Source: Croceibacterium aestuarii (lineage in GTDB: Bacteria; Pseudomonadota; Alphaproteobacteria; Sphingomonadales; Sphingomonadaceae). From it: a stretch of DNA of 64,000 bases. The notes beneath the pieces were generated by a model. It searched no databases and was not told the DNA's origin. It saw nothing but the letters and a program-made list of their open reading frames with translations. The stretch is taken from contig NZ_CP131039.1 in assembly GCF_030657335.1 (NCBI RefSeq), forward strand, positions 1,364,001 through 1,428,000. Direction: 5' to 3'. Shown here one piece after another: positions 24,356 through 32,970 of the stretch; within the stretch, counting starts at the first letter, position 1, and the number at the start of each line of letters is the position of its first letter. The position numbers and the translations under genes were made by a program.

Positions 24356-26871
24356 AGCGCCCGCAGCGACTGCGCCGGGCGGGCCCGCAGCAGGGGCAGC
24401 GAGGCGGCCAGCGCGAAGATCAAAAGCAGCGCCACGCCGGCGCCGAGCACGCCGAGGATCTCGCCCCAGTCGGGCAACCAGTCGAACTCGAACAGCTCGA
24501 CGACGACCAGCCAAGCCAGGCCCGTTCCCAGCGCCAGCGAGACCGCCGCGAGGATCGCCGCCAGTATGCCGAATTCGCCGAGCTGCAGCAGCAGGAGCTG
24601 CGCCCGGCTCGCCCCGAGCACACGCAGGATGACCGCGTCGTAGAGCCGCGCGGCGCGGGCCGCGGCGATGGCGCCGAGCAGCACCGCGATGCCTGCCAGC
24701 ACCGCCACCGAAGCGGCGGCGAGTATGGCCAGGGCGACCCGGTCGAGGATCGCCCGCGCTTCGCGGAGCAAAGGCCCGACCTCGATCGCCGAGCTGGCGG
24801 GGAAGGCGGCTGCAAGCTTCGCCAGAAGACCGGGGGCGCTGGTCCCTCGGGGCAAATCGATCGTCGCCGCGAGATTGTGCGGGACGTCTTCGAGCGCGTT
24901 GGGTGAGAAAACCAGAACATAGTTGAAGCCGAGACTCTCCCAGTCGATCCGCCGCAGGTTGGCGATGCGCGCGCTGCGCTCGACGCCGAGCACGCCGACG
25001 GTGATCATGTCGCCGACCTCGAGCCCGGCCGCCTGCGCGAGGTTGGCGTCGACCGAGACGAGCGGCTCGCCCGAATAGTCCTTCGGCCACCATGTGCCGG
25101 CGGTCAGTGTGTTTCCCTCGGGCAGGGTCCCGGCGTAAGTCAGCCCGCGCTCGCCGCGCAGCGCCCAGGCGCCCTCGGGCAGCTCCTTGAGCTCCGATAC
25201 GCGCTGCTCACGGCCCTTGGGCCCGTAGGCGAGGATCGCGCCGCGCATGGTCGGGACTGTCTCGATTGTCGCACCGGGCGCCAGCGACGCGACGAGCTGG
25301 CGAAAGCTGGCTGCGCCGTCGCGGGGGACGTCGAGGACGAAGTAGTCGGGGGCGCGCTCGGGGACCGAGCGGCGAATATTGGCGTCGAGGCCGGTCTGAA
25401 CGGCTGCGAGCAGGACAAACGCGGTCAGGCCGAAGCCGAGCGCGGTGACCAGCGAGGCAGTGGCGGCGCCGGGGCGGTAGAGGTTGGCGAGCGCCGAGCG
25501 GAATATCGGGTCGGACGGACGTGGGATGCGCGCCGCGAGAGTGCGGATGGCCCGCCCGAGCAGCGCCAGCAGGCCGAGCAGGACCACCGCGCCGGCGAGG
25601 AAAGCTGCAGTCAACAGGGGCTGCGGTGCGCCGGCGAAGGCCAGCACGAGTATCCCCGCCAGACCGAGACCCACCGGCAATGCGGCAGAGCGGCCGCCTC
25701 GGCCGAGCGGCGCGACCCTCGCGCGCATCAGCGCCATCGCCGGAAACTTGCGCGCCCGCGCCAACGGGGGTGCGGCGAAGACCAGCGCCACCAGCAATCC
25801 GAAAGCCGCCGCGCGGACCAGCGCCCAGGGGGCGAGTTCGAGGTCCGCGCCCACCGGCAGGAGGTCGCCCAGGGCGTTCGCCAGAAGCGGGGTCACCAAA
25901 ACCCCTGCGGCAAGGCCGGCGAGCGCGCCGATGAGAGCCGCGGCACCGACCTGGAGCGCGTAGATGCGGGCGATGTCGCCGCTCGTCGCGCCGAGAATCT
26001 TGAGCGTGGCGATGCTGCGCCGCCGCGCCTCGAGATAGGACGACACGCCGCCGCCAATGCCGATGCCGGCGATCGCCAGCGCGGCCAGGCCCACCAGGGT
26101 GAGGAATTCGCCCATGCGGCTGACGAAGCGCTCGGCCCCCGGCGAGGCGGTATCGCGGGTGCGGATGTCGAACCCGGCATCGGGGAAGCGCTTCGCGAGT
26201 GTTCCCTTGAGGCCTTCCGGATCGACATCGCGGCTAAGCCTGACGCGTGTCTTGGTCTGGTATAGCGCGCCGGGCGCGGTCAGACCGGCGCGTTCGGGCA
26301 GGTCCTTGGCCACGATCACCGTCTGGCCCAGCTGGAAGCCCTCGCTCAGCCGGTCGGGCTCGTCGCCGATGATTCCCGCGACGCGCAGCTCTTCGGTTCC
26401 GACCTTGATCGCGTCGTTCACCTTCACGCCGAGCCGCTCTGCCGCGCCCGGTGCCAGCCATGCCTCGTTGCCGCTCGGCGAACCCGCCTCGCGGCCATCG
26501 GCCAGCGTGAACCTGCCGTAAAGCGGCCAGATCGCGTCGACCGACTTGAGTTCGATCGGTGCCGTCGCCTCGCCGTGGCGCGCGATAGCCTGCATTCTGT
26601 AGCCTTCGCTCAGCCAGCCATAGCTGGCGAGGAAGCGGCGTTCGTCGTCGTTGAGCAGCCGCTGCCACACCTCGACTTCCAGATCTCCGCCGAGGATCGT
26701 CTGCCCCTGGCTGTCGAGCTGGCCGCGAATGGCCGAAGTCAGCGATCCGATCGCCGCGAGCGCGCCGACACCGAGAAACAGGCACACCAGCAGGAGCTTG
26801 AGGCCGCGAAAACGGCGGTGCAGGTCGCGCCGGGCAATGCGCCAAGCGGCGGACCAGGGCAGGGCGGTCAC
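24352..26871 (-). CDS. ABC transporter permease, FtsX-like (YbbP/LolC-type)
   Basis: An 839-residue permease with two FtsX units. TM1 lies near residue 25 (LLLVCLFLGVGALAAIGSL), then a MacB-like periplasmic domain and TM groups at about 260-420 and a second set at the C-terminus. It forms an exporter with the ATPase upstream. The pair ybbA-ybbP next to a TesA-type esterase gene is a conserved arrangement whose substrate is not settled. GTG start 26871 overlaps the ATPase stop (GTGA). Confidence 0.9.
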   Translation of the reverse strand: MTALPWSAAWRIARRDLHRRFRGLKLLLVCLFLGVGALAAIGSLTSAIRGQLDSQGQTILGGDLEVEVWQRLLNDDERRFLASYGWLSEGYRMQAIARHGEATAPIELKSVDAIWPLYGRFTLADGREAGSPSGNEAWLAPGAAERLGVKVNDAIKVGTEELRVAGIIGDEPDRLSEGFQLGQTVIVAKDLPERAGLTAPGALYQTKTRVRLSRDVDPEGLKGTLAKRFPDAGFDIRTRDTASPGAERFVSRMGEFLTLVGLAALAIAGIGIGGGVSSYLEARRRSIATLKILGATSGDIARIYALQVGAAALIGALAGLAAGVLVTPLLANALGDLLPVGADLELAPWALVRAAAFGLLVALVFAAPPLARARKFPAMALMRARVAPLGRGGRSAALPVGLGLAGILVLAFAGAPQPLLTAAFLAGAVVLLGLLALLGRAIRTLAARIPRPSDPIFRSALANLYRPGAATASLVTALGFGLTAFVLLAAVQTGLDANIRRSVPERAPDYFVLDVPRDGAASFRQLVASLAPGATIETVPTMRGAILAYGPKGREQRVSELKELPEGAWALRGERGLTYAGTLPEGNTLTAGTWWPKDYSGEPLVSVDANLAQAAGLEVGDMITVGVLGVERSARIANLRRIDWESLGFNYVLVFSPNALEDVPHNLAATIDLPRGTSAPGLLAKLAAAFPASSAIEVGPLLREARAILDRVALAILAAASVAVLAGIAVLLGAIAAARAARLYDAVILRVLGASRAQLLLLQLGEFGILAAILAAVSLALGTGLAWLVVVELFEFDWLPDWGEILGVLGAGVALLLIFALAASLPLLRARPAQSLRAL

Positions 26872-27554
26872 CGTGCCGTGTCCGAGGCGATCCGCCCGTC
26901 TGCAAGCATCACCACGCGTTCGCAGCGCTCGGCCAGCGCCGGGTCGTGGGTGATGACCACCAAGGTTGCCCCGGTCTCGGCGCGGCGGGCGAACAGCAAG
27001 TCGGCCACGGTGTCGCCGGTGGCGGCGTCGAGATTGCCGGTCGGCTCGTCGGCGAAGACCAACGGCGGGCGCGGGGCGATCGCGCGGGCAATGGCGACGC
27101 GCTGCTGCTCGCCGCCCGAAAGCTGCGCCGGGTAATGGTCGAGGCGGTGACCCAGCCCGACCGCCGCCAGTTCTTCCGCCGCGCGCTCCCACGCCCCCTC
27201 GACCCCGGCCAGTTCGAGCGGGGTGGCGACGTTTTCCTGCGCGGTCATCGTCGGCAGGAGGTGGAAGGCCTGCAGCACGATGCCGATGCGGCCGCGCCGG
27301 GCGCGGGCGAGGGCATCCTCGTCGAGCGCCGAGAAGTCGGCTCCGGCGACGGTGAGCGAGCCGGATGTCGCGCGTTCGAGACCGGTCAGCACCGCCATCA
27401 GCGAGCTCTTTCCCGAGCCCGAGGGCCCGAGCAGGGCGAGCGTTTCGCCGGCGGCGACGTCGAGGTCGATCCCGCGCAGGATCTCGACCGTCGCGGGTCC
27501 TTCGCCGAGCGTCAGGCACAGCTCGCGAGCACAAATTGCAAGGGGGCTTGTCAC
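26868..27554 (-). CDS. ABC transporter ATP-binding protein (YbbA type)
   Basis: A 228-residue ATPase of the MacB/LolD class: Walker A GPSGSGKSS, Q-loop VLQAFHLLPTMTAQENV, signature LSGGEQQRVAIARAIA, Walker B LVFADEPTGNLD and the H-loop in VVITHDPALAERC. The start is GTG 27554 (VTSPLAICARE); the frame continues upstream across the divergent esterase gene only by chance. It works with the FtsX-like permease that follows. Confidence 0.93.
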   Translation of the reverse strand: MTSPLAICARELCLTLGEGPATVEILRGIDLDVAAGETLALLGPSGSGKSSLMAVLTGLERATSGSLTVAGADFSALDEDALARARRGRIGIVLQAFHLLPTMTAQENVATPLELAGVEGAWERAAEELAAVGLGHRLDHYPAQLSGGEQQRVAIARAIAPRPPLVFADEPTGNLDAATGDTVADLLFARRAETGATLVVITHDPALAERCERVVMLADGRIASDTAR

Positions 27555-27602
27555 GCCCGAGCGATGGCATAGGGACGAGACCGTAACAAGGAGCCGCCGG
27601 TA

Positions 27603-28301
27603 ATGAATTGTCGCTCTTGGTCGATCCTCGCTGCTCTCGCCCTGGCGGCGTGCGGCAGCGAGGCGCCGCCCGCTCCCGCCGAGACTGCGGGGCCCGAGCC
27701 TCGCGCGCTGGCCGAGCCGGCGGTTCCGGTGGTGGGCGAGGAAAGGCAGATACTCGCGTTCGGCGACAGCCTCTTCGCCGGCTATGGGCTGGAAAAGGAC
27801 GAGGGGTATCCCGAGCGGCTTGAAGCCGCGCTGCGCGCGCGCGGCATCAACGCCAGCGTCGCCGATGCCGGGCTCTCGGGCGATACCACCGCGGGCGGCC
27901 TGCAGCGGATCGACTTCGTGCTCAACGCCATGCAGCGCCCACCCGATCTGGCGCTGGTCGAACTGGGCGGCAACGACCTCCTGCGCGGACTCTCGCCGCA
28001 AGAGGCGAAGGACAACCTTTCCGCGATCCTCGACCAGCTGGGGCAGCGCAAAATCCCGGTGGTGCTCTACGGCATGCGCGCGCCGCCCAATGCCGGCCCG
28101 CAGTACCAGCGCGACTTCGACGCCATGTACCCGGCGTTGGCCAAGGAGTACGGGGCGACGCTGGTGCCGTTCTTCCTCGAGCCGGTCTACGACAAGCCCG
28201 AACTGCGCCAGGCCGACCGGATCCACCCGACCGCGGAAGGGATCGAGGACATGGTCGCCGCGACGGTCGATACCGTCGCCGGAGCATTGCCGAAGAGCTA
28301 G
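27603..28301 (+). CDS. Arylesterase/lysophospholipase lipoprotein, SGNH (TesA) family
   Basis: A 232-residue lipoprotein: signal MNCRSWSILAALALAAC with the acylated Cys at 17, a Pro/Glu linker, then SGNH blocks AFGDSLFAGYG (catalytic Ser), AGLSGDTTAGG, LGGNDLL and DRIHPTAEG (Asp/His). It should hydrolyse esters or acyl chains at the membrane. It is divergent from the YbbA/YbbP-type transporter, as in many proteobacteria. Confidence 0.92.
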   Translation: MNCRSWSILAALALAACGSEAPPAPAETAGPEPRALAEPAVPVVGEERQILAFGDSLFAGYGLEKDEGYPERLEAALRARGINASVADAGLSGDTTAGGLQRIDFVLNAMQRPPDLALVELGGNDLLRGLSPQEAKDNLSAILDQLGQRKIPVVLYGMRAPPNAGPQYQRDFDAMYPALAKEYGATLVPFFLEPVYDKPELRQADRIHPTAEGIEDMVAATVDTVAGALPKS

Positions 28302-29383
28302 ATCCGCTCGACGGTGCCGCCGCGCACCCGCCAGGTCGCCGCTTCGCCCACAATGGCCTCGAAGGGCGCACGCTCGGTTCCGGTCAGCCAGACTTGCGCT
28401 GCCCCTTCGCGCAGCCGGTCGAACAGCGCCTCGCGCCGGACCGGGTCGAGGTGCGCGGCCACTTCATCGAGCAGCAGCACGCCGGGGCGTCCCTTGGCCG
28501 CGAGGCTGGCGTGGGCCAGCGTGAGGGCGATCAGCATGGCTTTCTGTTCGCCGGTCGAGCAGCTCGATGCGGGAGCTTCCTTTCCGGCCATGAGGACATC
28601 GAGATCGTCGCGGTGCGGGCCGGTGAGGGTGCGCTGGGCGGCGCGGTCGCGGGGGCGCTGGCGGGCGAGTTCTTCGGCCAATGCCTCGCGCGCCAGCGGG
28701 CCGCCGGCGGCGTAGGTGAGGAGCGGGCGGGCGAAGGGCTGGTCGGGCAGGTCGTCGAGTTCCCGCGTCAGCCGTTCGACCAGAAGAGCGCGTCCGGCGG
28801 CGAGCGCCGCGCCGTGTTCGGCGAGCTGCGTCTCGACCGAGCCGAGCCAGGCCGGGTCGGGCTCATCCTCGCCCGACAGCAGGCGGTTGCGCTCGCGCAG
28901 TGCCGCCTCATAGCGGCTGGCATGGCGGGCATGCGACGGGTCGAGCGCGACCGCGAGTCGGTCCATGTAGCGCCGCCTTGCGCCCGCGCTGTCGGCGAAC
29001 AGGCCGTCCATCGCCGGGGTCAGCCAGCCGACCGCCAGCCATTCGCCGAGCGTAATCGCACTTGCGTCGGCGCCGTTGACCTGGACCAGCCGCCTTCCGG
29101 GCCGGTCGGGCCGGGTGCCGGTGCCGAGCATGACCGGCTCTTCACCGTCACCGGTTGCAAGAGCGGCGCTCAGCGCGAAGCTGCCGTTACCGGTCGAGGC
29201 AGCGATATCCTGCAAGGCGGCCCGGCGGAGCCCGCGGCCCGGCGCCAGCAGCGACAGCGCTTCGAGCACGTTGGTCTTGCCGGCGCCGTTTTCGCCGATC
29301 AGCAGGTTGAGACGTGCGGTGCCCTCGAGACGGGTCTCGGCATGGTTGCGAAAGCTGGCAAGGGTGATCCGGTCGAGCGCCAT
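28298..29383 (-). CDS. recF: DNA replication and repair protein RecF
   Basis: A 361-residue SMC-like ATPase that loads RecA at gaps: Walker A GENGAGKTNVLEA, the signature area CSTGEQKAMLIALTLAHA and Walker B VLLLDEVAAHLD. The start is ATG 29383 (MALDRITLASFRNHAETRL), the usual RecF N-terminus. It is convergent with the esterase gene (4-nt overlap). Confidence 0.95.
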   Translation of the reverse strand: MALDRITLASFRNHAETRLEGTARLNLLIGENGAGKTNVLEALSLLAPGRGLRRAALQDIAASTGNGSFALSAALATGDGEEPVMLGTGTRPDRPGRRLVQVNGADASAITLGEWLAVGWLTPAMDGLFADSAGARRRYMDRLAVALDPSHARHASRYEAALRERNRLLSGEDEPDPAWLGSVETQLAEHGAALAAGRALLVERLTRELDDLPDQPFARPLLTYAAGGPLAREALAEELARQRPRDRAAQRTLTGPHRDDLDVLMAGKEAPASSCSTGEQKAMLIALTLAHASLAAKGRPGVLLLDEVAAHLDPVRREALFDRLREGAAQVWLTGTERAPFEAIVGEAATWRVRGGTVERI

Positions 29384-29476
29384 CGGGGTATTTCGGGTTA
29401 GGCGAGGGCGGCCGCCGGCGCCACGGCAAAATGGCCGTCCCAACAGTTGGCGCAAAATACCACTCGTGCGGATTTA

Positions 29477-29487
29477 TTGATAATCAA
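29477..29487. promoter_or_regulatory. Possible activator site (11-bp palindrome) upstream of a sigma-54 promoter
   Basis: TTGAT-A-ATCAA is a perfect odd palindrome in an AT-rich patch about 50 nt before the -24 element. Its distance fits an enhancer site, but its sequence differs from the dyad at 55122. Confidence 0.35.
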
Positions 29488-29536
29488 CGAATCTCTAATG
29501 TGGCCCAAGCCCGCGGTTTTCTGCGGTTTTCCGAAA

Positions 29537-29553
29537 TTGGCACGGCTCGTGCA
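29537..29553 (+). promoter_or_regulatory. Sigma-54 (RpoN) promoter for the small TM peptide/PspC unit
   Basis: TTGGCACGGCTCGTGCA has the invariant GG (29539-29540) and GC (29551-29552) exactly 10 nt apart, matching the TGGCACG-N4-TTGC consensus with one change (G for T). The first gene downstream starts 57 nt later. Confidence 0.8.
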
Positions 29554-29609
29554 AAGAGTTGTTCATCGGGCGGAAAGGTCGCCCGCACAGTTCAAACAGG
29601 AGACTACCA

Positions 29610-29738
29610 ATGACTGCTTTCTCGAACATCGCCAGCAAGGCCGCCACTCTTTTCGCGGCCATGGGCATGACCACCTTCCTGCTCACCGCCTACTTCTACA
29701 TGCCTTCGACGCAGATCGTTTCGGGGATGGTGGCATGA
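29610..29738 (+). CDS. 42-residue single-TM peptide, first gene of a sigma-54 unit
   Basis: MTAFSNIASKAATLFAAMG followed by a hydrophobic TTFLLTAYFYMP segment: one likely TM helix at about residues 13-31. AGGAG lies 8 nt before the ATG and the stop overlaps the pspC-like start by ATGA. It resembles in plan the 57-residue TM peptide that opens the main psp operon (54881-55054), though sequence identity is low. No known family. Confidence 0.75.
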   Translation: MTAFSNIASKAATLFAAMGMTTFLLTAYFYMPSTQIVSGMVA

Positions 29739-29947
29739 GCCGGATCGTCAAGAACACCAACACTGCCCCGTCGACCGGGTTCCGGCTCGACAAGGACAAC
29801 GGCAAGCTGATGGGCGTCTGCGCGGGGCTCGCCAATTCCTTCGGACTGGACCCCTTGGCCTGGCGACTGATCTTCGTGATCGGTGCTATTGCCGGCGTCG
29901 GGCTGGTCATTCCGATCTACTTCGCGATCGGGTTGCTGGCGGACTGA
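29735..29947 (+). CDS. PspC-domain protein (second copy)
   Basis: A 70-residue PspC domain: FRLDKDNGKLMGVCAGLANSFGLDPLAWRLIFVIGAIAGVGLVIPIYFAIGLLAD. It has the Gly-rich pre-TM segment and one TM helix but lacks the C-terminal coiled tail of the operon PspC at 53386. The sigma-54 promoter suggests that it belongs to the phage-shock response and is induced by membrane stress. Confidence 0.88.
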   Translation: MSRIVKNTNTAPSTGFRLDKDNGKLMGVCAGLANSFGLDPLAWRLIFVIGAIAGVGLVIPIYFAIGLLAD

Positions 29948-29972
29948 TCCGCCGGCACCCCTCGCGGGGCTC

Positions 29973-30707
29973 TCAGGCCTTCGCGAAAGGGGAAAAGTCG
30001 GTGCCGGAGTCGAACGCCTCGACCCCCTCGCGCCGCTTGAGGAAACCGACCACGAGGTACGTCACCGGGGTCAGCACCGCCTCCCACGCGGTCTTGATGA
30101 CCCACTGCGAGACGACCACTTGCCAGAGCTGCTCGATCGGCCAACCGGCCAGGCCATAGAAGGCCAGCGGATAGAAGATCAGGCTGTCGAGACCCTGCCC
30201 CACCACCGTCGAGCCGATCGTCCGGGTCCACAGATGCCTGCCCCCGGTCCAGATCTTCATCTTCGCCAGCACGAACGAATTGGCGAACTCGCCGGCCCAG
30301 AACGCAGTCATCGAGGCGAGCACGATGCGCCACGAATTGCCGAACACGAATTCGTAGGCCTCCTGCCCCGGCCAGTCCTTCGCGGCCGGCAGCGCCACCA
30401 CCACCGCGGCCATGAAGGCCATGAAGATCAGCGCGGCGAACCCGGTCCAGATCACACGGCGCGCATGCGCATATCCGTAGACCTCGGTCAGCACGTCGCC
30501 GATGATGTAGCTGACCGGAAAGAACAGTACGCCGGCACCGAACGACCACTGCCCGCCGCCCGGCAGCGGGATGTAGCTCGGCTTCGAGGCGCCGATGATG
30601 TTGGAAAGCAGCAGGATCGCGACGAACGCGGCCATGATGTATTCGTAATAGCGAAAGTTCGCCCGCGCGAGCGCCTGTCCGTCGAGCCGCTGCCTGTCCC
30701 CCGTCAT
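29973..30707 (-). CDS. Queuosine precursor (preQ0) transporter, VUT/YhhQ family
   Basis: A 244-residue membrane protein with about six TM helices. Family motifs: LLLSNIIGASKPSYIPL, FPVSYIIGDVLTEVYGYAHARRVIW, AFWAGEFANSFVLAKMKIWTGG and TRTIGSTVVGQGLDSLIFYPLAF. YhhQ imports preQ0 in E. coli. With queF at 12699 the cell can turn imported preQ0 into preQ1. Confidence 0.92.
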   Translation of the reverse strand: MTGDRQRLDGQALARANFRYYEYIMAAFVAILLLSNIIGASKPSYIPLPGGGQWSFGAGVLFFPVSYIIGDVLTEVYGYAHARRVIWTGFAALIFMAFMAAVVVALPAAKDWPGQEAYEFVFGNSWRIVLASMTAFWAGEFANSFVLAKMKIWTGGRHLWTRTIGSTVVGQGLDSLIFYPLAFYGLAGWPIEQLWQVVVSQWVIKTAWEAVLTPVTYLVVGFLKRREGVEAFDSGTDFSPFAKA

Positions 30708-30764
30708 GGTCGCTTACGTAACCCGATTCCTTTCCTGCGCAAAGCACGCTATGGCGCCCGCCAC

Positions 30765-30841
30765 GCGCCCGTAGCTCAGCTGGATAGAGCACGAGCCTTC
30801 TAAGCTTGGGGCCGCAGGTTCGAGTCCTGCCGGGCGCGCCA
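30765..30841 (+). tRNA. tRNA-Arg (anticodon TCT)
   Basis: A 77-nt cloverleaf: acceptor GCGCCCG/CGGGCGC, D-stem GCTC/GAGC, anticodon stem CGAGC/GCTTG with loop CTTCTAA (TCT, reads AGA), T-arm GCAGG TTCGAGT CCTGC and an encoded 3' GCCA. Confidence 0.96.
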
Positions 30842-31383
30842 GCACCTCTTCTCGGCGGTCTCGCTCATCGCTGCTTGAGCGCCGGCTTGGCTGGAGCATT
30901 GCTTAACGCCGGAAGGGGGCCGGGGGCGGAAGCGTTAAGGAGCATCTGTCGGGATTCTTGACATGTGGAGCAGGCGTTAGGGTTTCGCCAACCATCGTCT
31001 TCCGCGGAAATCGGCGGTTTGGCAAAACTGGCACGGGCCGTGCAACGTCAGGGATACCCAACCAAGTCTTCGAACGAGGCGGGGCCTCCATTACGGTCCC
31101 CCTAGTCTCCAGGTCCCGCCTCCCCGAAGATTGGCATTGGTCTTTTCCACTCTCAGACAGGATCTTTGTTTTCGCCCGCGTATTCGCGCGGGCGTCCTCG
31201 GTGCCGTTCCCTCCGCTGCGCTGCGCGGCACCTGCGGGCGGCGGTTCGGCCTTGCGGCTCCCGGGGGCGGGAGCCGGACCTTCGCCAAGTGGGAAGAACT
31301 GATCTTGGTCCCGGCAGCCAAAGCGCGAACGCGCGTCGGCCGGTCAGGCCGGATGGCCGGCGCGCGGCGCTTCAGGGCGTAAG
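30842..31383. other. Gene-free stretch after tRNA-Arg, with an orphan sigma-54-type promoter
   Basis: 540 nt without a credible gene. It holds a sigma-54 promoter on the plus strand (31028-31044), a hairpin at 31173-31194 (8-bp stem CGCCCGCG/CGCGGGCG) and another at 31256-31275 (GGCTCCC/GGGAGCC). No ATG occurs on the plus strand between the promoter and 31353. Either a small RNA is made or this is the remains of a psp-type unit. Confidence 0.5.
31028..31044 (+). promoter_or_regulatory. Orphan sigma-54-type promoter
   Basis: CTGGCACGGGCCGTGCA has GG (31030-31031) and GC (31042-31043) with a 10-nt gap, as at 29537. The bases before both promoters are also alike (GGTTT...AAA then TGGCACGG). No coding gene follows on this strand. 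Confidence 0.6.
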
Positions 31384-31713
31384 CTAGGAAGCTTTCGCGA
31401 CCTGCTTTTCCTGTAGCAGCGCCTGCAGTTCGCCGGCCTCGTACATCTCCATCATGATGTCACTGCCGCCGACGAATTCGCCCTTCACATAGAGCTGCGG
31501 GATGGTCGGCCATTCGGAGAAAGACTTGATGCCCTGGCGGATTTCCATGTCCTGGAGCACGTCGACGCTGTCGTAGGCGACGCCGCAATGGTCGAGGATG
31601 GCGATCGCGCGGCTCGAGAAACCGCATTGCGGAAACAGCGGCGTGCCCTTCATGAAGAGGACGACGTCATTGCCTTTGACGATCTGGGAAATGCGCTCGT
31701 TGGTATCGGACAT
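31384..31713 (-). CDS. grxD: Monothiol glutaredoxin Grx4/GrxD
   Basis: A 109-residue CGFS glutaredoxin (FPQCGFSSRAIAIL, Cys at 30; WPTIPQLYVKGEFVGGSDIMMEMYEAGEL). It carries 2Fe-2S clusters and works with BolA in iron sensing and cluster delivery. It lies directly downstream of bolA, the usual functional pair. Confidence 0.96.
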   Translation of the reverse strand: MSDTNERISQIVKGNDVVLFMKGTPLFPQCGFSSRAIAILDHCGVAYDSVDVLQDMEIRQGIKSFSEWPTIPQLYVKGEFVGGSDIMMEMYEAGELQALLQEKQVAKAS

Positions 31714-31748
31714 GGTAACTTGACCCCGGGGAATTGCCTTACGCCAAC

Positions 31749-31982
31749 TCAGTTGGGGACGGCGGTGGTCAGTTGCAAGGCGTGCAGTTCCCCGCCCATG
31801 CGGCCGCCCAGCGCGCTGTAGACCATCTTGTGTTGCATGACCCGGCTCTTGCCGACGAACGCTCCGCTGACGACATGCGCGGCATAATGGTCGCCGTCGC
31901 CCGCAAGATCGCGGATCTCGACCCGGGCGTCAGGCAGCGCGGCCTTTATAAGGGCTTCGATTTCGGCTGCCGGCATCGCCAT
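31749..31982 (-). CDS. bolA: BolA-family protein
   Basis: A 77-residue BolA protein. It has the conserved GDHYAAHVVSGAFVGKSRVMQHKMVYSAL core, which includes the His used to bind a shared 2Fe-2S cluster with Grx4. ATG 31982 (MAMPAAEIE) or the next ATG at 31976 could start it. It is placed between the zeta subunit and grxD. Confidence 0.94.
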   Translation of the reverse strand: MAMPAAEIEALIKAALPDARVEIRDLAGDGDHYAAHVVSGAFVGKSRVMQHKMVYSALGGRMGGELHALQLTTAVPN

Positions 31983-31989
31983 GGCGGGT

Positions 31990-32313
31990 CTAGCTTTCGC
32001 TCATCAGCTGGCGGCGCGCCTCGACGGCCTTCTTGTCGATCATCGCGCGCACGTCGGCTTCGTCGATGTCGCAGCCGGCGCTGGTGAGGTCGCCGAATAC
32101 CTTGCGGATGACGTCTTCGTCGCCGGCTTCCTCGAAGTCGGCCTGGACCACTTCCTTGGCATAGGCGTCGGTCTCTTCCGGCGTCAGGCCCATCTTTTCC
32201 GCCGCCCACTGGCCGAGCAGCCGGTTGCGCCGCGCCGCCACGCGGAACGCGGTGTCCTCATCCATCGCGAACTTGCGTTCTTCGCCCTTCTCGCGATCGC
32301 TGAAATCGGTCAT
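31990..32313 (-). CDS. ATP synthase zeta subunit (DUF1476)
   Basis: A 107-residue DUF1476 protein (FSDREKGEERKFAMDEDTAFRVAARRNRLLGQWAAEKMGL). In Paracoccus this family is the zeta subunit, an inhibitor that stops the F1-ATPase from running backwards. It is limited to alphaproteobacteria and supports the taxonomic call. Its linkage to bolA-grxD is conserved in the class. Confidence 0.93.
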   Translation of the reverse strand: MTDFSDREKGEERKFAMDEDTAFRVAARRNRLLGQWAAEKMGLTPEETDAYAKEVVQADFEEAGDEDVIRKVFGDLTSAGCDIDEADVRAMIDKKAVEARRQLMSES

Positions 32314-32367
32314 TTTTCGAAACCTTCCCCGAGAGCTGAATCGAATTTGCGTTAGCCGCAGCGCCGG

Positions 32368-32970
32368 TCAGGCCGCAAGGCCCGTTCCGCGCGCCACCCA
32401 AGGCAAATCGCGGCTTTGGCGCCGTTCGTACGCCTCGATGGCATCGGCGCTTTGCAGGGTGATGTCCACATCGTCCTTGCCCTCGACCAGGCAATGCTTG
32501 CGGAACGGGTCCATCTCGAACCGCCAGCGGTCCTGGAACGGGGTGGTCACGGTCTGGGTCTCGAGGTCGATCGTGATCGGATCGGTGGCTGCCACCTCCA
32601 TCAGTCGATCGATCGCCTCCTGCGGCAGGACGACTGTGACGATGCCGTTCTTGTAGGCGTTGCCGGCAAAGATGTCGGAGAAGCTCGGCGCGATGACCGC
32701 CGTCACACCCATGTCCAGCAGGGCCCAGGCGGCATGCTCGCGGCTCGAACCGCAGCCAAAGTTGTCGCCCGCGACGAGGATCGGCGCGCCGGCATACTCC
32801 GGATCGTCGAATACGTTGCCCGGATCGCTGCGCACGGCCTCGAACGCTCCCTTGGCGAGGCCTTCGCGCGTGACAGTCTTGAGATAGGCGGCCGGAATGA
32901 TGAGATCGGTATCGACGTTGCTGCGCCCGAACGGATAGGCCCGGCCCTCCACCTGCTTGATGGCTTTCAT
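32368..32970 (-). CDS. leuD: 3-isopropylmalate dehydratase small subunit
   Basis: A 200-residue Leu[65 protein letters not shown]. It works with LeuC, which is not within the 31.4-35.2 kb cluster; the upstream gene is instead a 53-residue membrane peptide. The ATG shares one base with that gene's stop (TGATG). Confidence 0.96.
   Translation of the reverse strand: MKAIKQVEGRAYPFGRSNVDTDLIIPAAYLKTVTREGLAKGAFEAVRSDPGNVFDDPEYAGAPILVAGDNFGCGSSREHAAWALLDMGVTAVIAPSFSDIFAGNAYKNGIVTVVLPQEAIDRLMEVAATDPITIDLETQTVTTPFQDRWRFEMDPFRKHCLVEGKDDVDITLQSADAIEAYERRQSRDLPWVARGTGLAA

Noticed and set aside
31131-31382. 83-codon ORF after the orphan sigma-54 promoter
   Set aside because: Starts with TTG in a region without a Shine-Dalgarno and has no domain-like features; kept as non-coding.
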